Part shown: positions 1-11,320 of the stretch, piece after piece
Layout: each line of letters starts with the position of its first letter
Position numbering within the stretch: position 1 is the stretch's first letter
Assembly (NCBI RefSeq): GCF_032884065.1
Contig: NC_088868.1
Location: forward strand, 35,800,890 to 35,864,889
Length of the DNA stretch: 64,000 nucleotides
Origin: Artemia franciscana
Lineage: Eukaryota; Arthropoda; Branchiopoda; Anostraca; Artemiidae
Direction: 5' to 3'
Made by a program: the position numbers and the translations under genes
The notes under the pieces: model-generated
Told to the model about the DNA's origin: nothing
Databases searched by the model: none
The model's input: the letters and a program-made list of their open reading frames with translations, nothing else

Positions 1-624
1 GTAACTTGCAGCCCCTCCCCCAGGGACTGTGGGAGTGAGTCATTCCAAAGACATAGTTAATATAGTTTTCGACTGTGCGGAACAAAATGGCTATCTTAAA
101 ATTTGGATCCGTTGACTTTGGGAAAAAATGAGCGTGGGAGGGGTGCCCTCCAATTTTTTGGTCACTTAAAAAGGGCACTAGAACTTTTCATTTCCGTTAG
201 AATGAGCCCTCTTGCGAGATTTTAGGACCATTTGGTCGATACGATGACCCCTGGGAAAAAAACAAAAAAACACGCACCCGTGATCTGTCTTCTGGCAAAA
301 AATACGAAATTCCACATTTTTGTAGATAGGAGCTTGAAATTTATGTTATAGGGTTCTCTTATATGCTGAACACAATGGTGTCATTTTAAGATTCTATGAC
401 TTTTAGGGGGCGTTTTCCCCTATTTCCCAAAATAAGGCAAATATTCTCAGGTTCGTAACTTTTGGTGACAAAGATTAAACATGATGAAACTTATATATCT
501 AGAATCAGCATGAAAATTCGATTCTTTTGATGTATCTTTTAGCATCAAACTTCTGTTTTTTAGAGTTTCGTTTATTATTGAGCCGGGTCGCTCCTTACTA
601 CAGTTTGTTACCACGAACTGTTTG
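1..624 (+). repeat. Family C composite repeat, 3' part, cut by window start
   Basis: This is a non-coding repeat that recurs at 951, 3425, 8820, 13900, 24828, 48590 and 54960. Shared landmarks are 'gcagcccctcccccaggga', 'aaaatggctatctcaaaatttt', 'ggtcacttaaaaagggcac', 'cttctggcaaaaaatacgaa', and a terminal small hairpin of the form CAGTTCGT-tacc-ACGAACTG. Here the hairpin is at 601-620. No ORF is conserved among copies, so I regard it as non-autonomous. Confidence 0.8.
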
Positions 625-950
625 AAAATATATAAACAAACTACCTAACATAATTTTAGCTCCTGTATCCTTATCCTAGAAAGTCCTTCACTCCGTTTTT
701 AGATTTTAGACGATGATCCTTATGGTTCTGTGGGTTTTTACGATAGGTTAGTGTGAAAGATTACGCTCAACGTACCGTAGCTTCACCCCTTTGCATTAGA
801 AATGTTGCATGTAGTGTGAAAACTGCTTAAGCCATAGCTGATTATACGGTTAAGATCTTGACCAGGGTTTTTTGTCCCCAAACATGCTTTATTTTTTGCT
901 TGACTCAGGATTTGTATTTACTAAAAGAGAGTTTCAGTTACTATCAATAG
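625..950. other. No gene recognised
   Basis: AT-rich sequence between two oppositely oriented family C copies. I see no conserved coding or RNA signal. Confidence 0.5.
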
Positions 951-2490
951 CATCAAACAGTTCGTGGTAACGAACCGTAAGTAAGAAGCGACGCGGTTCA
1001 ATAGTAACCGAAACTCTAAAATACAGAATTTTGATATCAACAGTTATATCAAAAGAATCGACTTATTATATTGATTTCAAATATATAAGATGCGTTAAGT
1101 TTAGTATTAACGATCAACAGCTACGATCCTGAGAAAATTTGTTGGATTTTCGAAAAAAAGGGGAAAATCCCTCCTAAGAGTCAAGGGACCTTAATGAAAA
1201 TTACATCAATTTTTCACAGAAGACAGATCCTGGATGTGTGTTGATTTTTTTTTCCAGGGATCATCGCATCGAACCAATAGTCTATCAGGAGAATCAGGAA
1301 AAGGCTTATTCAAATGAAAATTAAAACTTATAGTGTCCGTTTCAGTGACCAAAAATATTGGAGGGCAACTTGCCCACCTCCCGCGCCCCCTTTTCCCAAA
1401 ATTCATCCGATCAAAATTTTGTGATAGCCATTTTGTTCAGCATAGTAAAAAGTCCAAAAACTACGCCTTTTCCATGGGGAGGGAAATTTTCTCGGATTGG
1501 GCTCTTCGGGTGGAATTTTATGCTGAGGGAATTTGCCAAAATTCCTATACAGAATTCTTTTTATTTGTTTTACTTTCTCTTTGCCGACTCAATGTTACGT
1601 TTCGAAAACTTATGGGTAATTTTCCAAGATAAAATTTTCACCGGGATTGAATTGTCTAGAGGATCTTTTCGTGGCAATGGGGATATTCTTCCGTGGTGGA
1701 GCCAGATTTCTCAGTATTATTTTAAAAACCACCAGAATTTAAATAAAAAAAAAGTTTTTCCGACTCAAAGTAAGGAACAACATTATTTTTCAAGTCGAAC
1801 AGAAATTATTATATATAAGAAGGGGACTGTTCCCTCCTCAAGGCCTTGCTCTTTATGCTAAAGTTTGAGTGTTGTCCCAATTCTTTAATAAATAATAAAT
1901 AATTTATTTATAACCCACTGATATAAATGAGTATAAAAATAATGAATATAAAAATAATGAATGAATAATGAAGTAACCTGAGTATAAATAAATAATAACT
2001 GAGTAACCTGAGTATATAAATAATTTATTTATAACCCACTAAATTATTTATTTATAACCCACATTAAACTGTGGAGTAAACACACAAAAAAAGAAAAAAC
2101 AAGACAAAAAACATAACAACATAAATAACATAGCAGCATAACAACATACAACATAAATAAATTATGTATTTGATCAAATAGCGAATTTGAAACACGAGTA
2201 TCCTTTAATTAAAGATTTATTAATTAAAGATTAAAAAGATTTTTTAAAAAGATTTAAAAAGATTTTTAAAAAGATTTTAAAAAGATTTAAAAGATTAAAA
2301 AGATTTTTAAAAAGATTTTAAAAGATTTTTTAAAGCATCCTTTAAAAAGATTTTTGAAAGCATCAATAAACTTTAGTGCGAAGAGAGGTGTTGAGGAAGG
2401 AGTAGCCCACCTCATATACGTAATAATTTCTGTTCGCTTAAGTTTTAATGTTACTCCTTACTTTCAAATGAAAAAAATTGTTTTTATTTA
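951..2490 (-). repeat. Family C composite repeat, reverse copy
   Basis: The segment opens with the family C hairpin 'cagttcgtggtaacgaac' at about 959 and reads through the family landmarks in reverse to about 1500. From 1750 a decayed palindromic module follows: 'aaagtaaggaacaacatt' near 1765 is mirrored by 'aatgttactccttacttt' near 2447. ORFs of 99 and 167 codons at 1333-1861 run through repeat sequence and are not shared by other copies, so I do not call them genes. Confidence 0.65.
2205..2362. repeat. AAAAAGATTTTT-type minisatellite
   Basis: About ten irregular copies of a 12-17 base motif built from 'aaaaagatttt'. It separates the two arms of the surrounding decayed palindrome. Confidence 0.75.
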
Positions 2491-2542
2491 ATTTAATAAT
2501 TTTAGGATTGGCTATTAATGCACCTATTCTTATCAATTATAG

Positions 2543-3037
2543 GTTCTACTGTTCCTAGTTCTTTCTTCAGTGGCGTGTGTGTCTCCCCAGTCATTACCAC
2601 TGGTGGCAGCAAGTGCTAATGATGGTGACAATGCTCTTTATCAAAATGGGGGCATGGGCTTGATCAATATCCAAGTGCAAAAAATCAATAATATTGATCA
2701 AGATATAACTAACAATAATGCACAAGCCAATATTGACCTGGGCAGTGGCTCTGCTACGACAAGTACTGGAATAGTCCAAAACGCAGCAAACAGCGCAATA
2801 CAAGAAAACTTGCCAAATGGTAACTATAACCAAGGGTCAGGCAACTTTGGTGGACAGCCAGGATTCAACTACCCGGGTGCTTTTCATGGCAACAGATTTA
2901 ATGGGTATCATAATGGTGGATATGGAAGGCCAGGATATAGCCCTGGATATGGAGGTTATAACCAATATGGAAATGGATACGGAGGCTATCCCCAAAGACC
3001 ACATGGTGGCCTTGGCGGTATTGGAAGTCTTGTGTAA
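2543..3037 (+). CDS. Exon of a secreted Gly/Tyr/Asn-rich protein (structural type)
   Basis: The open frame runs from just after a splice acceptor (AG at 2541-2542) to TAA at 3035-3037, about 164 codons. There is no ATG at its head. The first codons read VLLFLVLSSVACVS, the hydrophobic core and cleavage region of a signal peptide. The initiator Met is therefore expected on a short upstream exon, a common layout in arthropod cuticle-type genes. The mature part has an Asn/Gln/Ile-rich half (INIQVQKINNIDQDI) and a C-terminal third of Gly-Tyr repeats (GYGRPGYSPGYGGYNQYG). No catalytic or binding motif is visible. The composition suggests an extracellular structural protein such as cuticle or eggshell, but I recognise no named family. 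A consensus donor GTAAGT (3034-3039) overlaps the stop codon, so the exon could instead splice onward. Exon 1 was not located. Confidence 0.6.
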   Translation, partial: VLLFLVLSSVACVSPQSLPLVAASANDGDNALYQNGGMGLINIQVQKINNIDQDITNNNAQANIDLGSGSATTSTGIVQNAANSAIQENLPNGNYNQGSGNFGGQPGFNYPGAFHGNRFNGYHNGGYGRPGYSPGYGGYNQYGNGYGGYPQRPHGGLGGIGSLV

Positions 3038-3424
3038 GTACCTCAAAAGTTAGAAAATAAGAACAATGTGCTTTAGTCAGGATTGATTTTCCTCTCTTTG
3101 TTGGTAGATTTTATGGTAGTATCCAATAATTAAAGATGTAATATTTCTCTTATTTTATCGAAGAAAAGTTTATGACACGTACTTTAGCAATAAGTCTATT
3201 TTTTACACGGTTACAATTTTCTTGTTTTTGTAATGTTAACAAGAAACCTCTGCAACCCGAGCAAATATTATGAGATACAAGGTAACTGGAATTACCATTA
3301 AGAATAATTTAAAAGAAAATATTAGCTTGGTGATGATTTAATTAAAATTATTCCTTTAAAATTACTTCGCAAAATTTTTCGTTTTTCACTATTAAAAAAA
3401 GAACTTTTGACTGTTTCTTGTTCT
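3038..3424. other. Downstream flank of the secreted-protein exon; nothing recognised
   Basis: AT-rich, no conserved ORF. It would be the 3' UTR if the exon ends at its TAA, or an intron if the overlapping GTAAGT donor is used. Confidence 0.4.
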
Positions 3425-4605
3425 TTACTTCTGACCGAGGGGCACCCACTTTCGGAAGTCACATACACCTGGTGGCGCTTGCCATACTTGGTGTATTTTT
3501 TGCCAAAAGAAAAAGATCAAACGGTGATAGTATCGACCGAACGGACTTAGAATATCAGAAGAGGGCTCATTTGAACAGAAATTAAAAGTTCTAGTGCTCT
3601 TTTTAAGTGACAAAAAAATTGTAGGGCAATTAGGCCCCCTCCCACGCCCATTTCCAAGTTCGACCATTTACAAGTTCCAAGTTCGATCGTCCGATCCAAA
3701 TTTTGAGACAGCCATTTTGTTCAGCATAATTGGAAGGCCGAATGCTATCCCTTTGAAGATATCATGACCACCCACACCCCCTAAAGACAGGTCTTTAAGT
3801 TACCAAATTTGCCCATTGTATACGTATGAGCTTACGTATGGGGGGGGTGAATTTTCTACTGGTGGAATTTTTCACAGGGATAATTTCCCATAGAGAGGGA
3901 AGTTTCTAAGGGGTAAATTTTTCCAGAGAAAATTTACTCTCGGAAAATTTGCCAGAATTCCTATAGGCCTACCAAATTCTTCTTATGTATTGCTTTCTCT
4001 TTGACGAATTAATTTTACGCGTGGAGATGTTAAGAATAATTTTCCAGGATAAATTTTCACCACGATTGAATTGTCTAAATAATAAGCCCATGGGTAGGAG
4101 GGATTTTACCTTGGAGGCATAGCCAGTTGTCCTGGCATTATTTAAAAAACCATCATAAATTAAATAAAAAACATGTTATTTCAACTGAAAGTAAGGAGCA
4201 TCATTAAAGCTTAAAACAAACAGAAATTATTCTGTATATTAGGGGGGTTGTTCCTCCTCAGCACCTTGTTTTTTACGCTAAAGTTTGAATTCTGTCCAAA
4301 CTCTTTAAGAACCACTCTTGCGAGCCTGACAAGCGAAAGTTCAACCTGCAGGCACATGGTCTGGCGTTCTCTATCCCGAACCCTCGCCAGGAGCTTTAAT
4401 TCAATTGAATCAAGAAAACTCCCGAAACACTATGCTCATTAAATTAGAATAATACGAAACTTTTTTTTAAAGTATAAATTTAACGTAATGAGCGAGGTGT
4501 GAGGTGTGGGAGCAATGCCCTCATATACGTAATAATCTCTGTTCGTTTTAAAGTTTTAATGATGCTCCCTCCTTACTTTCATTTGAAAAACTTGTTTTTT
4601 TTTCT
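3425..4605 (-). repeat. Family C composite repeat, reverse, decayed
   Basis: Landmarks 'ctagtgctctttttaagtga' near 3590 and 'ggccccctcccacgcc' near 3631 are family C in reverse. A decayed palindromic module follows (arms about 4180-4290 and 4480-4590, 'agtaaggagcatcattaaa' versus its mirror). No coding potential is shared with other copies. Confidence 0.6.
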
Positions 4606-6290
4606 ATTAAACACAAACAAAATCGAATTTATGTCTGTTTGAACGTCGTGAATTACCCAACTGTTCATCTTATTGCCGAGAAACTTAAAGAATTTGCTGA
4701 GTACACTCTGGCAAAGGTTTCTAGGTCTAACTTTTTTCGTTAATCCACTCCTTCTCCTCAATGCCCTCTTGACCCTTCGAATACTTTTCATACAAACTGA
4801 AATTAAAAAACACTGGAGACAAAAACTTGGAATAGATGACATAGAGACAAAGCAGTAATTTTGAGTTGTCTAGACTTTTTGGAAAAAAAATAATTGTGAT
4901 CAGATGCTGTAATTCGGTTCTTAGATCGAACAAATACTGAGTAAACCAGAATTTAATCATCCTAACATATTTTTCAAATACTTTTAAAGCTAAAAGTAAG
5001 ATCATTATTAACGCACGGGAAAATGTTTTCGAGTGGGGGATTTTCCACGGCGGGATTTCCCCAAGAGGAGGATTTTCCACAAGGAGACTTTCCAAGGGTG
5101 AATTCCCCGTTGGGGAATTTTCGGGGGGGATTTTTCAAATAATTTTGCATTTAAATGTACAATCGCCATTAACATGGGGGAATTTTCTAGGGGAAGGAAA
5201 AAGCAAAGAGAAAAATTGTCCTGGGGAGGGAGAATTCCCCGTGGAGTGGAATCTTCCTGGATGATTTTCTAAGGTATTTTTCTTAAATTTCCTTAATTTC
5301 AAGATCTTAGCAACGTGCAACAGATAAGCTAGTTATAGAAAAAAATTATAATGCAGAACATACGAGAAACTATGAATCATTAATAATTTTAATAGAAATG
5401 TAAAAGTCTCAACATTTCTTGATATCTGCGTCCCTGATTCTCGAGTCAGACTCAATCATGCCCGTTGATAAAACAAGACAAGGTCATGAATTGCATGAGT
5501 CTTCCTTTCTTCGTTTTTTATTATTTTAGTGTCACGCTTGTGCTACAGAAGTGGAAAATTCAAATGGTAGAAATCTGGTTTGAAAAGACCACGGTTACAC
5601 TAATTTGTTATTAAGTCAATTAAGTATTCGCCTGTAAATCTTCTGCTAGATTAGTCATTAAAATAGTTAAATAGTTCAAAGATTTCATCTCCTCTAATTT
5701 ACAAAATATTTTGCCATAAATCGTCACTTTGACTGTTCAATCATTAAGATATACGCTTGAAAGTTGAATATCTGCTCAGCTCAACAAATGATGAACGAGA
5801 TATATTATCAGTGATGAAGTCGTACAAAATTCTTACTTTATCTGCGACTTTATTCTGACTTTGTTTGCGACTATAATTTGCCTTAGAAAAGGCGTTTGTA
5901 GTGGACGACAGGAATTATATACATTTTTATTTTCAGAGTGAGTCATCTAGCTCCACATATACACGATCATTTCCACGGGCATCGTAATAGCATGCATCCT
6001 ATGGGCTGGTTCTAGTCTGAGGCTACATAATGTGTATTTATTTTATATTTATTGTTTACACAGTTTAAATTAAATGTTAAAATTGTAATTCTTGGTTTTA
6101 AGAGATACTTAGTTTTAAAGACACTGCATATACTTACTTTCATTTTTTCAAGCATGCGAGCAGAAAGAGGGTTGTATGCCAAGTTATATAGTAAAGAGTT
6201 ACGTCTTGCGTTTCTAAAAGGATCGACGTTTCGTTGATGACGTATGCTGACGACTACTTAATTTGAACACATCTGCCGATCGAGAAGAAT
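4606..6290. other. No gene recognised; block of short GGGGATTTTCC-like motifs at 5030-5290
   Basis: Predicted ORFs of 61-122 codons here are low-complexity or repeat-derived and show no family features. From about 5030 to 5290 there are many variants of 'ggggattttcc' and its complement, a pattern also seen near 3840-3960 and 7480-7660 inside family C relatives. Confidence 0.5.
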
Positions 6291-6394
6291 TTTGATGTTT
6301 TGAGTGGGGAATATGATAAAATAGGTTTATCATTTAATGTGTCTAAATCGGCCGTACTGTTCTTCAACGCGGGGTATAAGACCACCCTTCCCAT

Positions 6395-7130
6395 ATCAAC
6401 CTTATATGCCCCGGGGCGTAACTTACAGCCCTTGCCCGTGGAGCTGTATGGGGGTTGTCTTCTTCAAATACATAATTACTGGCTTTCAACTACGCTGAAC
6501 AAAATGGCTATCTCAAAATTTGTATTGAATGTATTCGGGGAAATCATGGGCGTAAAGGGGGAGGGAGGCTGTTAGCCCTACAATCACTTTCGACTAATAA
6601 AAAGGGCACGAGGCGTTGCAATATCCAACCGATTGAAGTCGCTTTCGAAATTTTTACGATTTCTTCTATACAAAGCGCCCTGGCCTAAAACCAAAAAAAG
6701 GGGGGCGTGGCTGCCCTCCAATCACTTTGACTTTTAAAATGGCACTGGAACTTCTGCTTACCATGCCAATGAGCCCGCTCAAAAGTTTATATCACTGTTA
6801 TTTCAATATCAAACTTTAAATGCCCCCGGGGCATAACCTAAAACCCTTGTTCTGAGGGCTATGGGGGGACTGTCATGCTCAAAGACATTATTTCCAGTGC
6901 TTTCAACTACGCTAAAGAAGGTAACTGTTTCAAAATTCTGAATGGATGGGTTCGGTGAATGATGGACGAGGGAGGGGGGCTAGTTGCCCTCCAATCGGTT
7001 TCGACTATTAAAAATAGCGCTAGCACTTTCAATTCCCAATCAAATGAGCCACTTTAAAGTTTCTACGATCACTCCTTCTATACAAAAGTGATCTGGTCTA
7101 AAAAAAATATTAATACATTGTGTCCACATC
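6395..7130 (+). repeat. Two tandem decayed family C segments
   Basis: 'ccccggggcgtaacttacag' (about 6410) and 'ccccggggcataacctaaaa' (about 6822) each begin a segment running through 'ctttcaactacgct' and 'cactttcgactaat'/'cggtttcgactatta'. They are two diverged copies about 410 bp apart. Confidence 0.6.
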
Positions 7131-7184
7131 GCTCTTTACTTAGGCAGCGCTATTGCGCTACCTATTATCAAATAAAAAAAATAA

Positions 7185-7660
7185 ACTGAAAGTAAGGAGC
7201 AACATTAAAGCTTAAGACAAACAGAAATTATTATGTATATGAGGGGACTGCCTCCTCCACAATACCCCTCTCTTCACTCTAAAGTTTAAAGTGCTTTTAG
7301 AAAAGTTCCATGTTTTAATTAATCACTCCTTGTGTTTCAGGTGTAGTTCTTTAAGCATTGGAACAAAATGTCTAACTTTAGCGTAAGGAGTGGGGTATTA
7401 AGGAGGAGGCAGCCTCCCTCATATACAGGATAATTTCTGTTCGTTTAAGTTTTAAGGCTGCTTCGGAGCTAGGCGTTTACCCCATTTTAAATTTTCCCCG
7501 TAAAATAAACCCCCCCCACCCAGACAAAAATAACCCCTCTCCAGAAAATACTCCCTCGAAAACACCCTCCAGAAAATACCCCACCATGGTATTTCCCCCT
7601 CACCACGGAAAATACTCACCAGGAAAGCACCCCCTCCTCGGAAAATACCTCTCCGCGTCT
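7185..7660. repeat. Palindromic module of family C plus C-rich tail
   Basis: The left arm begins 'ctgaaagtaaggagcaacat' near 7188. The mirrored right arm 'acaggataatttctgttcgt' lies near 7423 and ends 'aagttttaaggctgcttc'. The 7480-7660 stretch is a C-rich run of 'aaaataccccc' variants. Confidence 0.65.
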
Positions 7661-8819
7661 GGTTCATCTTCAATAACTTTAGACTTATAAATAAAAAGGA
7701 CCAGATCTATCAATATCTGATCGAATGAGCACCATATGAAGCTTCTACGACCCTGAAGCATAGGTGAGACGGGGAAGGGGCAGTCCCACTGTTATACGGA
7801 ATAAATTATACATATTTTGAGGTCGAATATTTATCTTTACTTTCAAAATAACATCGTACACCAGAAATATTCCCAGATATCAAGAAAGATTAAATATTAT
7901 TTTCATATTTTGACACATTTTTCAAAGTTTTTCTACGACCCCTCCCCCCACTCGAAAAACTAACCCTCAAACACAAGTCCTTGATCCTCCGCCCTCCCCT
8001 TGTCTCTCCCTTAGATCTAATTTTGTATTTAGGCTCGGTGAGAGTTGGCAAGTTTTGACATTCAAATTCATCCTTTGAGGTACCTCCCTCCCTCCTTAAC
8101 TAGTCGAAATATTTTGAAGGTGTAAAAAAATTCACTGTCATTGTCAAAATGTCAAATGTCATAGTTAAACTCCCGTTCTTTTACAGTTCGAAACACTTGC
8201 ATATAATGGCTTTAAACCACTTCAATCCGGTTCTCTGATTGTTTTGTAATTAGGAAAAGAGGGAGATACCTGAAAGGGTGCATTTTAGTGCCAAAACCTC
8301 CTAACTATCATTGAGCCGTCAGATAAATGCGTAATTAGTTTCAAAGGAGAAAAGAGTAGAAGCTGGAGGTAGGAATTAATATATAATCCCAAGAGCAGCA
8401 TCCAGAACTTTCGTTGGGAGGAGGGAATGGCTTTTTTGTGGGGGGGGGGGGGGTAAAAAACTTATAAAATACATAAAAAATGTGGAATGGATATTTAATC
8501 TGTCTTAATTTCTGAGAACAATTCTGGTCTACACTGTTCTTATGAAAGTAAAAAGACACATTAAACCCACAAATGAGCAGAATTTATAGAGTTTAGGAGA
8601 GGGACTGCCTTTTCCTGGTGCCTACCTCCACCTCATAGTCGGCGAAACTTCGGAGGGTGCTCATTACATCATAAATTGAGAGTTATTCCTTTATTTATAA
8701 GTCGAAAGAGATTGAAGACCAACCAGTCACGAGGGGGGGGGGGTTATTTTCCGGGAGGTAATTTCTACGGTGGTGTTTTTTCCCTAGGGATTATTTTCTG
8801 GGGGAAAGGGTTGAACAGT
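7661..8819. other. No gene recognised
   Basis: Low-coding sequence with a 14-base G run near 8440. Short ORFs here have no recognisable domain. Confidence 0.5.
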
Positions 8820-9646
8820 GGCTATTGCTGCTCCTTACTTTCAGTTGTAAAAAAAATATAATATTTAATTTCTGATGGTTTTTTAAATAATATCGGGAGA
8901 CCTACCTCTCCTGGAAAAGTTCCCAACTCACGAAAAATTTCTTTATGAAAAGTTTTACCACTTAAAGTGGTCCCCTCAGGAAATCCCCTCATAAAAAATT
9001 TCTCCTTGAGAGCTTCCCCTCCCATCCCGCAAAATATTTTCCCTCTCAAAAAATGCATGCTGAACAAAATGACTATCTCACAATTTTGATCAGCCGACTT
9101 TGTGGAAAAAAGGGTCATGGGATGAGTCTAGATGTCCTCCAATCTTTTGGCCATTTCAAAAGGGCACTAGAACTCTTAAATAAATTTTAAACTAACCAAC
9201 TTCTGATCCTCTAGGACTATTGGTTCGATACGATCACCGCTGGAAAGAACAGAAAAACAAGCAAAAAAAAAAAACAACAAAGAAATGAACACACATCCGT
9301 GATCTTTCATCTGGCAAAAAGTTCCACATTTTGCATATGGAAACTTGAAATCTCTAATAAGTACTTCTCTGATAAGCTGAATCTGATGGTGTGATTTTCA
9401 AGAAGATTCCGTGACTTTTGGGGGAAATTTTTCCCCTGTTTCGAAAATAAGGCAAACTTTCTGATGTTTGCAAATTTTGATGGGTAACATTAAACTTTAT
9501 GAATCTTATATATTTGGAATCAACATTAAAATTATTTCTTTTGATGTATCTATTATTATCAAATTCAGTCTTTTAAAGTTTTGATTATTAATGAGGTGAG
9601 TCGCCCCTTACTTATCAAATAGTTCATTACCACGAACTGTTTGATA
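8820..9646 (+). repeat. Family C composite repeat, forward, diverged
   Basis: It contains 'gaacaaaatgactatctcac' (9063), 'ggccatttcaaaagggcact' (9149) and the terminal hairpin near 9622-9641 ('agttcattaccacgaactg'). Many substitutions relative to the 54.96-kb copy indicate an old insertion. Confidence 0.7.
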
Positions 9647-10167
9647 ACTGGAAAGCTTATTGATATAATTAGGGGTATGTACAAGAACAATATTGTTGCA
9701 GATACAAAAGAAAGTGAGGTTAGCTGCTGATTTAATCCTGAATTTTGAGTTAAACAGGGCTCATTTGGGATTTGCTGAACTTTCAATTTCTGAAATAATT
9801 CATTTTCTTTTCGAGAGTAGGTCAAAACTTGGACCTCCTATGTCTAGGTTGTCCCTTGTTTTATGTCTATCCAGTGGACAGAGTCAGTTGATTTTTAACT
9901 TAAATCAAGTTGCCATCGAGCCATGGCTACCATGGCTTGATGGCAAAATAAATGGCTAAACCATGGCTAATTGGAGAAACAGCCAAGACAGATAGTCTGA
10001 GTGAGAGGCAAATCCCGTATAAGCTTTTTCTGGACTGTATAAAAATGTTGTCATTTTCACTTGTTGATAGATAGTCTATCATTAATCCATCCTAGGGCAG
10101 AACTAATGTAAATAGTCATAGAACTAAGGGATGATCGAAATTTTTGTCGAATTTGCATGTTTTGATA
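9647..10167. other. No gene recognised
   Basis: The 88-codon ORF at 9693-9959 has no family signature and low complexity toward its end; not called. Confidence 0.4.
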
Positions 10168-10830
10168 AGATAAAAATGCGATTGTTAAGTTGATATCGAT
10201 AGAACTTGAAAAGTTAGTTTAATACTATGAATAGTATTTCATATGTTGTTGTTTAGTTGACGTTTGAGCGAATCAACCGCTCGTATACGTCCGATCCTCT
10301 TTTGAAATTTGAGCTTATGAAGCCACGTCACTTTGTATTTCATATAGTATTAGTATTAGTATATAGTATCAGTATTTCATATGTATTTCAACAGTATTTA
10401 CTGGGATTGTAATCTATATCACTGCCATCTAACATTGAAGTTAAAATAAAAGCCTAACACTACTTTCAGCTAGTTTACTATAATAAGAGGCTGCAGACAA
10501 AATTAAAGTGACGGAGAATCACACATAATTAGGATTATCCAAGAACTACAGAAGCAATTTCTCATAGCGTTATAGATAAATAAAACAAGATAAAAATATA
10601 CAAATATAAGATAAAATATATATATTTTCATGATAAAAATATAAGATAATAAATAGTATAAGATAAAAATGCAATTGTTAAGTTGATGTCGACAGAACTT
10701 GAAAAGTTAGTTTAATACTATGAATATTACTGCATATTATTCACATATGTTAATGCATCCACTGGGATTGTAATCCATATCTTCTATTAGACATCACTGC
10801 CATCTACCATTGAAGTGAAAATAAAAGCCT
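10168..10830 (+). repeat. Local duplication, two copies
   Basis: 'gataaaaatgcgattgttaa' (10168) recurs at 10662, and 'cactgggattgtaat' recurs at 10398 and 10758. Offsets of 494 and 360 bases mean the first copy carries about 134 extra bases around 10245-10380. Confidence 0.7.
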
Positions 10831-10934
10831 AATCCCTTTTTATCTCTTTTTTATCTATGAGTTTCTAAACAATTTTTTTACTTTCCATCCCAGCCCATAT
10901 AGTGAAATACTAATACTTAGAACTTAAATATACT

Positions 10935-11320
10935 ACTCGTGCTCCTACTATCTACTCAACGCAAGAACAAGCTGTCTGATGCCAACCCAGCTGCATTCAC
11001 TCGTCTCCCATCTCAATCTATTCTAAGCTCCATTCCTTAGCCCTTTCCCCCCCCCCCCAAATTAAGCTCCAATTTATTTTAAATCCTTCCTTATGATCTT
11101 TTCCTATCCTAAGTGGGGATGAATTAGGTTTCTTGCGGCCTAAGAAGGATGGTTAGAATCATAATCTTTGATAATGATAATCTTAATGATAATCTGATGT
11201 CTGACAATGATAACCATAATCTTTGATTCCTTATCCGCAATAAATGTCCTGGCTAACTTCTTTTTTTATAGCCCTAAAATTGGAATAAAACAACATTTTT
11301 GTACAGTTTCTTACTTGTCA
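10935..11320 (-). mobile_element. Decayed RTE-type LINE, 3' end fragment
   Basis: The sequence parallels the 3' end of the RTE copy at 19232-20352. Compare 'gatgccaacccagctgcat' with 'gaggccaacacagctacgc', and 'ttaaatccttccttatgatc' with 'ttaaatccttatttatgaca'. The similarity continues to 'tagccctaaaattggaat'. The reading frame is broken many times, so it is an old relic. Confidence 0.6.

Noticed and set aside
1333..1861. ORFs of 99 and 167 codons
   Set aside because: They lie inside a family C repeat copy and are not conserved in the other copies.
4579..5095. Overlapping ORFs of 87 and 122 codons
   Set aside because: Low-complexity, no family motif, partly within motif-repeat DNA.
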